Shown here in pieces: positions 12,678 through 20,785 of a stretch of 24,541 nt of DNA. Position numbers and translations under genes: made by a program. The stretch is taken from assembly GCA_052266715.1 (NCBI GenBank), contig JBQPRB010000015.1; one strand, given 5' to 3'. The DNA is from Jeotgalibaca sp052266715. GTDB taxonomy: Bacteria > Bacillota > Bacilli > Lactobacillales > Aerococcaceae. The notes beneath the pieces are model-generated. The model saw only the letters and a program-made list of their open reading frames with translations. It searched no databases and had not been told where the DNA came from. Numbering within the stretch: position 1 is the stretch's first letter; each line of letters starts with the position of its first letter.

Positions 12678-15251
12678 GTGGCTACTGAAATAAATTCCAC
12701 TTTAAAACATGGCTATGAACAATTGAACAGAGACATAGAACAATTCGAAGCAGTATTCCCTATTACAGAGGATATGCACATTACTTATAGTGGTGTGGCG
12801 CGCTTAGTTATGTTGGACCGTTACTCTTTCAAGGATACAAAGAAAACAACCCTTAAAGAAGGCGACTTCGTATTATTGACCGTTAAAGAAGACCCTAAGT
12901 ATCCAGCACGTGGTACAGGTACGGTCATTTCCTTGGACTGGGATAAAGGTGAAGCGCTCATCCAGGTTTCTGAAGAATACCGAGCAACGATTGACTCCTT
13001 CAGTGAAGCAGAAGATGGTATCGTAAAACGCGCAATTATCACATTGGATAAACCGTTAGAATTATTCTATGAACAAATTGCAATGCGTAACGCGCATGGC
13101 TTGGCCCAGGTTGAAATAACACCAGAAAAACGTTATGAGGCTTTTGTTAAATTCTATGAAGAACAAAAAGTTAAAAATTTCATTCCAGCTGGTCGGGTTT
13201 TATATGGAGCAGGTTCTGGAACAGACGTAACATACTTTAACTGTTATGTGATGCCAATGGTTCCCGATTCACGTGGCGGCATTTCCGATCACCGTAAAAA
13301 AGTAATGGAAATCATGAGCCGTGGTGGCGGTGTTGGTACGAATGGTTCCACTTTACGTCCGCGTCATGCATTGGCACGTGGAGTAAATGGCCGTTCATCC
13401 GGTTCTGTATCCTGGTTGGATGATATCGCGAAATTAACCCATTTAGTTGAACAAGGCGGTTCTCGTCGCGGTGCCCAAATGATCATGTTGACAGACTGGC
13501 ATCCAGACATTATTGAATTCATCATCTCTAAAATGCAAAATCCGCGTATTTTGCGTTATATCATCGAAAATTTCGAAGATGAGCAAATTCGTACATTAGC
13601 ACACAACAAATTGAAATTCACACCCTTCACACCTAAAGAAACAAACATGTATACAGGTATCGTAAACTACAAGAACATCCCTGGTCATGGCGGATTCGAT
13701 CATTCCGTCATCCGCGAAGCAGAATTAAAACTTCGTGATGGTGGTACATATACAGTAAATGATGCAGAATTTTTAACAGGAGCAAACATTTCTGTGTGTA
13801 TTACGGATGACTTCATGGATGCGGTAAAAGCAGACGCAGAATATGAACTTCGTTTCCCGGATGTTGAAAATTACTCAAAAGAGGAAATGGCACATTACGA
13901 TGCTGAGTGGGTAAATGTCGGTGATGTACGCGAGTGGGAAGCTGCTGGCAACGCTGTTCGCGTTTACCGGACTATTAAAGCCCGTGAGTTGTGGAAATTG
14001 ATTAACGTTTGTGCGACTTATGCTGCTGAGCCAGGTATTTTCTTTATCGACAACGCGAACAAAATGACTAATGCACAAGCATACGGTCAAAAAGTTGTCG
14101 CGACAAACCCTTGCGGGGAACAACCTTTGGCTCCTTACTCTGTATGTAACTTAGCTGCCGTTAACTTGGCAGAAATGGTTAACAAAGATTTACAAATGGT
14201 TGACTTTGCGAAATTGGAAAAAACAGTTCGTATGGGTGTCCATATGCAGGATAACGTCATTGATTCAACACCTTACTTCTTGGAAGAAAATCGCAAACAA
14301 GCGCTTGGCGAACGTCGGGTAGGTTTGGGAATCATGGGATTGGCTGATATGCTGATTTACTGTGGTGTACGTTACGGTTCCAAAGAAGGAAACCAATTAA
14401 TCGACCAAGTATTTGAAACAATCGCAGTGACTGCTTATGAGGAAAGTATCGAGTTGGCTAAGGAACGCGGAAGCTTCCCATTCCTGGTTGGTGAAACAGG
14501 TCGCGAAACACAACAATTACGCGAAAAGTTTGTTAACTCCGGCTACATGAAACGCATGCCAGAACATGTTCGTGAAGGCGTCTTGAAATATGGTATCCGT
14601 AACTCTCACCTCTTGACTGTTGCGCCTACTGGTTCGACTGGTACAATGGCTGGGGTTTCCACTGGTCTAGAACCTTACTTCAGTTTCTCTTACTTCCGTT
14701 CTGGACGGTTGGGTAAATTTATTGAAGTGAAAGCTGAAATCGTCCAAGAATATTTAGACCGTCATCCAGAGGCGGATCCAAATAACTTGCCAGACTTCTT
14801 TACAACTGCAATGGAATTGGCTCCAGAAGAACATGTTGATGTACAAACAACCATTCAACGTTGGGTAGATAGTTCCATTTCTAAAACCGTAAACGCTCCT
14901 AAAGGTTACACCGTGGAACAAGTAGAAAAAATCTACGAACGTTTGTATGATGGTGGTGCTAAAGGTGGAACGGTTTACGTTGATGGAAGTCGTGACTCCC
15001 AAGTATTGACTTTGAAAGCAGAAGAAAACTTGTTCGAGGACAATTACGAAGCAGACGAAAAAGAAGCAGCAAAAGTAAACAAGGATAAAACTTTCTTGGT
15101 TGAATCCATTGTCGACCTGGAATCGACAGACGTAACGATCGGTAACGAAATTGGCGATACTTGCCCAATTTGCCGCATCGGAACGGTTGAAGATTTAGGT
15201 GGCTGTAATACATGTAACAACTGTGCTGCACAATTGAAGTGCGGACTATAA
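12678..15251 (+). CDS. nrdJ: Vitamin B12-dependent (class II) ribonucleotide reductase
   Basis: 857 residues. It reduces ribonucleotides to deoxyribonucleotides using adenosylcobalamin as radical source, so it needs no oxygen or second subunit. Visible features: the redox Cys in TYFNCYVMP (Cys189), the radical site NPCGEQPL (Cys479, with Asn477 and Glu481), the APTGSTGTMAGVSTGLEP phosphate-binding stretch, and a C-terminal zinc-ribbon-like tail with CPICRIG, GGCNTCNNCAAQLKCGL that probably re-reduces the active site. A GTG at 12669 directly abuts GAGGAG; the GTG at 12678 has eight-base spacing and is preferred. Transcribed alone and ended by the hairpin at 15263. An NrdR-like palindrome upstream suggests dATP-responsive repression. 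No B12 riboswitch recognised. Confidence 0.95.
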   Translation: MATEINSTLKHGYEQLNRDIEQFEAVFPITEDMHITYSGVARLVMLDRYSFKDTKKTTLKEGDFVLLTVKEDPKYPARGTGTVISLDWDKGEALIQVSEEYRATIDSFSEAEDGIVKRAIITLDKPLELFYEQIAMRNAHGLAQVEITPEKRYEAFVKFYEEQKVKNFIPAGRVLYGAGSGTDVTYFNCYVMPMVPDSRGGISDHRKKVMEIMSRGGGVGTNGSTLRPRHALARGVNGRSSGSVSWLDDIAKLTHLVEQGGSRRGAQMIMLTDWHPDIIEFIISKMQNPRILRYIIENFEDEQIRTLAHNKLKFTPFTPKETNMYTGIVNYKNIPGHGGFDHSVIREAELKLRDGGTYTVNDAEFLTGANISVCITDDFMDAVKADAEYELRFPDVENYSKEEMAHYDAEWVNVGDVREWEAAGNAVRVYRTIKARELWKLINVCATYAAEPGIFFIDNANKMTNAQAYGQKVVATNPCGEQPLAPYSVCNLAAVNLAEMVNKDLQMVDFAKLEKTVRMGVHMQDNVIDSTPYFLEENRKQALGERRVGLGIMGLADMLIYCGVRYGSKEGNQLIDQVFETIAVTAYEESIELAKERGSFPFLVGETGRETQQLREKFVNSGYMKRMPEHVREGVLKYGIRNSHLLTVAPTGSTGTMAGVSTGLEPYFSFSYFRSGRLGKFIEVKAEIVQEYLDRHPEADPNNLPDFFTTAMELAPEEHVDVQTTIQRWVDSSISKTVNAPKGYTVEQVEKIYERLYDGGAKGGTVYVDGSRDSQVLTLKAEENLFEDNYEADEKEAAKVNKDKTFLVESIVDLESTDVTIGNEIGDTCPICRIGTVEDLGGCNTCNNCAAQLKCGL

Positions 15252-15262
15252 GATAATAGTTG

Positions 15263-15295
15263 AAGCGAGAACCTATCATGGTCCTCGCTTTTTTT
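15263..15295 (+). terminator. Intrinsic terminator of nrdJ
   Basis: AAGCGAGAACC (15263-15273) pairs with GGTCCTCGCTT (15280-15290) with one mismatch, followed by a run of T to 15295. Confidence 0.9.
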
Positions 15296-15296
15296 G

Positions 15297-16523
15297 TTAT
15301 TCTTCTTTAATTCCTTCAGCAATTAATACGCTATTCCTAAGTGCATAAAGCGAGCCACCTAACATGGCACAACCGGAAAATAGCATGAGCCAGGAAATCG
15401 GGACGCGATCAGCCAGTGGACCGAATACAAGCATTCCAAGCGGCATGGTGATGGTAGAAATCATGGTTTGGACACCGAAGACGCGGCCCAGAAAAGCATC
15501 CTCCACTTTCTCTTGCATCAATACCATGCTGGGTGCGTTGAGCATAGGGACGACCAAACCGATAATCCCCATCATGGTCATGTATATCCAAAAATCGGGA
15601 ATAACTCCCATTCCAAGCGTACAAACCGCCATAACGATGACGCTCCCGATAATGGTATGCATACGATTCTTAAAACCAGACCAGGCCGCAATAATTGCAC
15701 CGCCTACTATCATCCCACTGGAAAAAGTCACTTCCAGTGCCGATAAGCGCCAGACATCATTACCAAAGGTCCGTGTTACCTGCAAAGGAGAAAGGAAAGC
15801 CGGGGGCACGAACATAATAAAAATAAAAGCATAGTAGATGAACAAATTGCGGATAAAAACATGGTCACGGATATATATAAAGCCTGCTTTCATTTCATCC
15901 AGGTAACGGCTCTCCATTCCGATCGGTTCTTTTTCGGGAGTAGCGACTCGCAGGAAAAACACGACAATAATGATTGCCAAGACAGCTGTTATAACATCAA
16001 TCATGAAAATTTGCGCCAACGAAAAATAATTGAGCAACAATGCGCTAATCATCGGTGAAATCAAGGTTACCATTGCTTGAATGGTCCCGTTCAAGCCGTT
16101 CACCCGCATCAACTTATCCTTGGAAACGATTTGCGGGATAATCGCACTTACGGCTGGCATCTGAATTCCGCTACCAAAAGCACGAACCGATGAGGCCACC
16201 AACAAAACCCAGATGGAGTCGTAGCCGCTGGCAAAAAGGAAGACGAGAAATAATGTCGAAAGCGCAATGAATGCATCAGAGAGGGCAATAAGGTTTTTAC
16301 GGTTATAACGATCGGCCCAAACACCGGCAAAAGGGGAAATGAAAAAGGTGGGTAAAAAACCAAAAATTACAGCCAAGGTCATGACAAACCCTGATTGGGT
16401 TGTCAGCGTCAGGTGCCAGGTAATGGCATATTGGACAATAGAGGAGCCGATTAACGATACCGTTTGGCTACTTAAAAATAAAATGATATTTCGTTTCCAT
16501 TGTGAAAATTGATCTCTATCCAT
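15297..16523 (-). CDS. MFS transporter, DHA3-type drug exporter (second of tandem pair)
   Basis: 408 residues from MDRDQFSQWKRNIILFLSSQ, with about 12 membrane helices. The MFS loop motif between helices 2 and 3 reads FAGVWADRYNRKNLI. The pattern of VSLIGSSIVQYAITWHLTL near the N-terminus and FLGRVFGVQTMISTITMPLG in the second half is typical of the MefA/DHA3 group of proton-driven exporters (macrolides and similar). AGGAGG lies seven bases before ATG 16523; the frame runs 14 codons further without one. The adjacent gene upstream is a close paralogue, 38 bases away. Substrate unknown. Confidence 0.88.
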   Translation of the reverse strand: MDRDQFSQWKRNIILFLSSQTVSLIGSSIVQYAITWHLTLTTQSGFVMTLAVIFGFLPTFFISPFAGVWADRYNRKNLIALSDAFIALSTLFLVFLFASGYDSIWVLLVASSVRAFGSGIQMPAVSAIIPQIVSKDKLMRVNGLNGTIQAMVTLISPMISALLLNYFSLAQIFMIDVITAVLAIIIVVFFLRVATPEKEPIGMESRYLDEMKAGFIYIRDHVFIRNLFIYYAFIFIMFVPPAFLSPLQVTRTFGNDVWRLSALEVTFSSGMIVGGAIIAAWSGFKNRMHTIIGSVIVMAVCTLGMGVIPDFWIYMTMMGIIGLVVPMLNAPSMVLMQEKVEDAFLGRVFGVQTMISTITMPLGMLVFGPLADRVPISWLMLFSGCAMLGGSLYALRNSVLIAEGIKEE

Positions 16524-16561
16524 ACGTGCTCCTCCTTCCTGAATGGAAGTCGTCCTCTTTT

Positions 16562-17794
16562 TCACTCTTGTTCGACTGGCTCCCCCGCTTCAATCACGAC
16601 TTTATCGCGGAAAGCCAGCAACGCCACTATAATCATCACGAGCCCGGTAAAAACCAAGATATCTGTAATCGCAAGGCGGTCGGCCAAGGGACCAAAAATA
16701 GCCATTCCGATGGGAATCACGAGATTCCCGAACATGGTAGCCACGCCGAAAACCCGACCGAGATAAGCTTCCGATACTTTTTCTTGCAGGAGCACCATAC
16801 TTGGTGTACTTAAAAGAGGGACCACAAGTCCCACAACACCCATCAGGCTGATAAAAAACCAGAAATTTTGAACGAGACCCATGGATACACCACTCAAACC
16901 AATCAAAAAGGCCGAGAATAAAACGGAGTGCATCCGATTGCGAAAGCCTCCACTAACGATGACCACCCCACCGCCAATAATCATACCTGCTGAAAAGGCA
17001 ATTTGGAGGGTCGATAAACGCCATACCTCGTCACCGAAGACGCGCGCAACATGCAAAGGAGATAAAAAATTGATTGGTACAAACATCAAGAAGGCAAAGG
17101 CATAATAACCAAAAAGTTTACGAATAACTACATGATCACGGATGTAGGTAAAGCCGCTCTTTAAATCCTCGATATAGTAGGTCGTTGGTACTTCCCTTGC
17201 CTTTTTATGGACGGGAATTTTAATAAAAAATCCAACAATAATAATCGCAATCAGAGCAGTGATAACATCAATCATAAAAATAGTCGCCAATGGTAAATAA
17301 TTCAATAAAAACCCACTTATCATAGGCGAGAATAAATTACCCATGGAATTAATGGTTCCGTTCAACCCATTGATGCGCATTAACTTTTTTTCCGGTACAA
17401 GTTGGGGGAAAACCGCGCTAACTGCGGGAGATTGGATGCCTGAACCAAAAGCCCGAATGGATGAAATGATTAATAAAACCCAAATAGAATCATAGCCCCT
17501 ATAAAACAGGATAGCCAGAATCAACGTTGCGATTGCGATGAAACCATCTGCCATGACAATAACTTTCTTGCGGTTAAAGCGATCCGCCCAGACTCCGGCA
17601 AACGGCGCTATAAATACAGTAGGTAAAAAACCAAAAATAACGGCCAAGGTGAGTATGAATCCTGATTTTGCCGTCAGGGTTAAATGCCAGGTGATGGCAT
17701 ATTGCACAATCGTTGAGCCAATCAAGGAAATGGTTTGGCTGAAGAGAAACAAACTGATATCCCTTTGCCACTGTGCTTCATAGTATTTGGACAT
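16562..17794 (-). CDS. MFS transporter, DHA3-type drug exporter (first of tandem pair)
   Basis: 410 residues from MSKYYEAQWQRDISLFLFSQ, 12 predicted helices, MFS signature FAGVWADRFNRKKVI. In the first 70 aligned membrane residues it differs from the downstream paralogue at only 17 positions, so the pair arose by tandem duplication. AGGAGGTGAAACC precedes the ATG. The two genes are 38 bases apart and probably one transcript. They may work as separate exporters or as partners; nothing in the sequence decides this. It is divergently arranged with uvrC, whose promoter lies in the shared 112-base gap. Confidence 0.88.
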   Translation of the reverse strand: MSKYYEAQWQRDISLFLFSQTISLIGSTIVQYAITWHLTLTAKSGFILTLAVIFGFLPTVFIAPFAGVWADRFNRKKVIVMADGFIAIATLILAILFYRGYDSIWVLLIISSIRAFGSGIQSPAVSAVFPQLVPEKKLMRINGLNGTINSMGNLFSPMISGFLLNYLPLATIFMIDVITALIAIIIVGFFIKIPVHKKAREVPTTYYIEDLKSGFTYIRDHVVIRKLFGYYAFAFLMFVPINFLSPLHVARVFGDEVWRLSTLQIAFSAGMIIGGGVVIVSGGFRNRMHSVLFSAFLIGLSGVSMGLVQNFWFFISLMGVVGLVVPLLSTPSMVLLQEKVSEAYLGRVFGVATMFGNLVIPIGMAIFGPLADRLAITDILVFTGLVMIIVALLAFRDKVVIEAGEPVEQE

Positions 17795-17846
17795 GGTTTC
17801 ACCTCCTAGCCCTATTTTACCACGCTTCCTTGCCAACCCGTATTAC

Positions 17847-17874
17847 TTCGCAACTTTTAAAATCGTGGTATACT
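17847..17874 (+). promoter_or_regulatory. Promoter of uvrC
   Basis: Extended -10 TGGTATACT (TATACT 17869-17874) with a fair -35, TTCGCA (17847-17852), 16 bases upstream. The ribosome binding site AAAGGA and ATG follow about 30 bases on. Confidence 0.6.
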
Positions 17875-17906
17875 GTTACCAATTAGAATTAAAAGGATTG
17901 AAAGAT

Positions 17907-19676
17907 ATGACAAGAGAAGAAATCATCAGTAAACTTGCCCTTCTGCCGGATTTACCAGGTTGTTATATCATGAGGAATGTTGATAACGAAATCATCTATA
18001 TCGGGAAAGCAAAAAATTTACGCAATCGCGTAAAATCCTATTTCCAACAGAAACACGAAGGAAAAACGGCTTTGCTCGTGGCTGATATCGATCATTTTGA
18101 ATTTATCGTGACAAAGACCAACAAAGAATCTTTGTTACTGGAAATCAGTCTCATCAAACAATACCAACCAAAATATAATATTAAACTGAAACAAGGGACG
18201 ATGTACCCTTATTTAAAAGTGACCAATGAAAAAGACCCGCAGCTTATCATCACTTCCACGGTGGAGGATGATGGCGGCATTTATTTTGGCCCTTACCCGC
18301 ACGTTTATGCAGCGACCGAAACGCAACAATTTATTCAAAAAGTCTATCCTTTACGTAAATGCGCCCGTAATGCGAAGCGGGCTTGTTTGTATTACTCGAT
18401 GGGTCAATGTATTGGGTGCTGTGACCATGAGATTTCTAAAGAGGAATATGCTGCGCAAATTCAGAGAATTTCCCGTTTTCTGAATGGCGAAGTAAAAGAA
18501 ATCAAATTGAACTTGGTCGATAAAATGCACAAAGCTGCTGAACGCATGGATTTTGAACAAGCTGCCGATTATCGTGATCAAATTCGTTATATTGAAACAA
18601 CCGTTGAAAAACAGACGATTATGTCTCGTGACTACACAAACCGAGATGTCTTTGCTTATCATATGGATAAAGGTTGGTTGTCGATTCAAGTGTTCTTGTT
18701 GCGACAATCAACAGTCATCAAAAGGGAGGCTGCCCTTTTCCCTTGTTATGGGACACCCGAGGACGAGCTCCTGTCATTTATCATGCAGTTTTATCAAGAG
18801 CAAAATCATATTTTACCTAAAGAAATTTTGGTCCCCGAAGGTGTCGATACAGAATTGTTGGCGGAAACTTTGGAAACAATTGTACGCGTTCCGAAACGTG
18901 GTAATAAAAAAAGTATTCTTGACTTGGCAACCACTAACAGTGAATTAGCGTTAAACGAGAAGTTTCTATTGATTGAGCGCTCTAACCATAAGACTGTGGG
19001 TGCCATTCAAGAGTTGTCAGAAGCGCTTGGAAATGAGTATATAGAGACGATTGAAGCCTTTGACCACTCGAACATCCAAGGAACAAACCCGGTATCTGCC
19101 ATGGTCGTATATAAAGATGGTAAGCCCGATCGAAAAGCATACCGCAAGTATAAAATTAAGACAGTCGAAGGAAGCAACGAGTTTGCGACGACACAAGAAG
19201 TTATCCGTCGTCGGTATACGCGCTTACTGCGGGAACAAAAACCCTTGCCTGATTTAATTTTGATGGATGGTGGTAAAGTTCAAGTTCGTGCTGCAAAAGA
19301 AGTTTTGGAAGATGAGTTGGGACTGGATATCCCGGTTGCCGGGATGGTAAAAGACAACAAACATAGAACGGCTTCTTTGTTGTACAATGATGAAATCGTA
19401 GAACTCGACCCACGTAGCCAAGCTTTCCACCTCGTCCAAAGAGTCCAGGAAGAAGTTCACCGTTTTGCGATTACTTTCCACCGTCAAGTACGTGGCAAGA
19501 ACAGTTTCTCTTCGCAACTTGATCAAATTGACGGTGTCGGTCCAAAAACCCGCAGCAAGGTGATGAAGCATTTTAAAACAATGAAAAATATGCGTGAAGC
19601 GGATATAGAAGAGTTCAAAAAGCTTGGTATCCCGGTTAAAGTTGCTGAAAATATCCAAGCTGCCTTCAATGAATGA
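17907..19676 (+). CDS. uvrC: Excinuclease ABC subunit C
   Basis: 589 residues, the normal length for UvrC of nucleotide excision repair; with UvrB it cuts both sides of a DNA lesion. Domains in order: GIY-YIG nuclease (GCYIMRN then IIYIGKAKNLRNRVKSYF, residues about 15-95) for the 3' cut; the Cys cluster KCARNAKRACLYYSMGQCIG then C, matching the Fe-S ligands of UvrC (about 150-172); the UVR motif (MDFEQAADYRDQIRYIE); the RNase H-like endonuclease (EAFDHSNIQGTNPVSAMVVY, LILMDGGKVQV) for the 5' cut; and a helix-hairpin-helix tail (IDGVGPKTRSKVMKHF). ATG 17907 follows AAAGGATTGAAAGAT. Transcribed on its own, followed by a degV-family gene with its own promoter. Confidence 0.97.
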   Translation: MTREEIISKLALLPDLPGCYIMRNVDNEIIYIGKAKNLRNRVKSYFQQKHEGKTALLVADIDHFEFIVTKTNKESLLLEISLIKQYQPKYNIKLKQGTMYPYLKVTNEKDPQLIITSTVEDDGGIYFGPYPHVYAATETQQFIQKVYPLRKCARNAKRACLYYSMGQCIGCCDHEISKEEYAAQIQRISRFLNGEVKEIKLNLVDKMHKAAERMDFEQAADYRDQIRYIETTVEKQTIMSRDYTNRDVFAYHMDKGWLSIQVFLLRQSTVIKREAALFPCYGTPEDELLSFIMQFYQEQNHILPKEILVPEGVDTELLAETLETIVRVPKRGNKKSILDLATTNSELALNEKFLLIERSNHKTVGAIQELSEALGNEYIETIEAFDHSNIQGTNPVSAMVVYKDGKPDRKAYRKYKIKTVEGSNEFATTQEVIRRRYTRLLREQKPLPDLILMDGGKVQVRAAKEVLEDELGLDIPVAGMVKDNKHRTASLLYNDEIVELDPRSQAFHLVQRVQEEVHRFAITFHRQVRGKNSFSSQLDQIDGVGPKTRSKVMKHFKTMKNMREADIEEFKKLGIPVKVAENIQAAFNE

Positions 19677-19699
19677 GTGCCGAATAAGTAGCCGCGTGG

Positions 19700-19705
19700 T
19701 ATACT
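19700..19705 (+). promoter_or_regulatory. Extended -10 promoter of the degV-family gene
   Basis: TGGTATACT (TATACT at 19700-19705) lies about 40 bases before the ATG; the -35 (GTGCCG, 17 bases upstream) is poor. The core CGTGGTATACT is the same as in the uvrC promoter. Confidence 0.5.
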
Positions 19706-19745
19706 TAGTTCACACTATTTAGGTTGTAACAAAGGAGGAAAAAAG

Positions 19746-20594
19746 ATGAGATTAATCGTTGATAGTGCTTGTGATTTATCTTTATCTTATTTAGAAGAAC
19801 ACAATGTAATTGTGGCTCCCCTATCCGTTATCGTAGATGATAAAGAATATGTAGATATGATAGAGATCAGTAATGCACAAATTTATGCATTAATAAAAGA
19901 AGGTAAACATCCCCGCACAAGTCAGGTGCCATTAGAAAAATTCGACTCTGTGTTTCGTAAGTTAGCGGCTGAGGGTGAGAGTGCTATTTATATTGCTCTA
20001 TCATCAGAGTTATCAGGAACTTATCAAGCTGCGGTTTTAGCAGAGTCACACGTAAAAGAAGACTATCCAGATTTCGATTTACGCATCATTGATTCCCGTC
20101 ATGCTTCTTTAGGGATTGCCATCATAGTCCGTGAAGCAGTCCAAATGATGGAAGATGGTTTTGAGACGGAGGAGATTTGCGAACGCCTAACGTTCATGTC
20201 GCACAATGTCACTTCCATTTTTACTGTTGAAGACTTGAACTATTTGGCTGAGGGTGGCCGTCTCTCTAAATCAAGCGCGTTCCTTGGCGGTTTATTAAAC
20301 ATTCATCCCCTATTGGAAGTCATCGACGGTAAATTAGAAGCAAAAGAAAAATTCCGAGGTCGCAAACGAGTGCTTAATCGAATGTATGAGCGCTTGAGTG
20401 AGGCAACAGATATTAAAGATCAAACTGTTTTAATCGTTCATACGAATGACACGGAAACAGTGAATGAAATGAAAGAGCATATCCAAGCCCAGTTTGGGCC
20501 AAAAGAGGTGCTTGACTATCCAGTGGGTGCCGTAATTTCTGCTCATACTGGTATAGGGACACTCGGTTTGTTCTTCATGAATAAATATAAATAA
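19746..20594 (+). CDS. DegV family fatty-acid-binding protein
   Basis: 282 residues. MRLIVDSACDLSLSYLEEHN is the classic DegV opening. Ligand-contact motifs follow: RTSQVPLEKF (the TSQP-type loop), YIALSSELSGTYQAAV, and the LNYLAEGGRLSKSSAFLG segment. DegV/FakB proteins bind a single fatty acid; FakB types hand it to the kinase FakA for phosphorylation and entry into phospholipid synthesis. No fakA gene is nearby, so a FakB role is plausible but not shown. AAAGGAGG precedes the ATG. Monocistronic, ended by the hairpin at 20607-20632. Confidence 0.92.
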   Translation: MRLIVDSACDLSLSYLEEHNVIVAPLSVIVDDKEYVDMIEISNAQIYALIKEGKHPRTSQVPLEKFDSVFRKLAAEGESAIYIALSSELSGTYQAAVLAESHVKEDYPDFDLRIIDSRHASLGIAIIVREAVQMMEDGFETEEICERLTFMSHNVTSIFTVEDLNYLAEGGRLSKSSAFLGGLLNIHPLLEVIDGKLEAKEKFRGRKRVLNRMYERLSEATDIKDQTVLIVHTNDTETVNEMKEHIQAQFGPKEVLDYPVGAVISAHTGIGTLGLFFMNKYK

Positions 20595-20606
20595 CAAATA
20601 AGCGTT

Positions 20607-20632
20607 GAGGGTGAGACAAAAGTCTCACCCTC
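20607..20632 (+). terminator. Intrinsic terminator of the degV-family gene
   Basis: GAGGGTGAGAC (20607-20617) and GTCTCACCCTC (20622-20632) form a perfect 11-bp stem with an AAAA loop, followed by TTTCC. Confidence 0.8.
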
Positions 20633-20670
20633 TTTCCTGTATACGAATATCTGTATTCTAAACGTGCGAC

Positions 20671-20769
20671 AAAAGGCAGCCCCGGCGTCACTTCACGAAT
20701 AAGCGGAAGATGGTCCGCTACCATCTTCCGCTTATTCGCTCCAGTGATCCGGGGCTAACCGCCTTTTTT
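20671..20769. repeat. Very long structured hairpin, bidirectional terminator or repeat element
   Basis: A nested stem of about 40 paired positions: AAAAGGC with GCCTTTT (20671-20677/20761-20767), AGCCCCGG with CCGGGGCT (20678-20685/20749-20756), GTCACT with AGTGAT (one G-T pair), and a perfect 19-bp tip stem (20696-20714/20720-20738) closed by five bases. T-runs flank it on both strands, so it can end the HIRAN gene transcript (minus) and back up the degV-family terminator (plus). It is far longer than an ordinary terminator and may be a dispersed palindromic repeat or a structured RNA. Confidence 0.75.
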
Positions 20770-20785
20770 CCCACTCTCGACGCTT

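Noticed and set aside
15364..15834. Plus-strand open frame of 156 codons
   Set aside because: Antisense to the MFS gene, rich in residues expected from reversed membrane codons; no start signal.
17907..19676. GIY-YIG domain as a homing endonuclease
   Set aside because: It is followed by the UVR, endonuclease and helix-hairpin-helix parts of a full-length UvrC.
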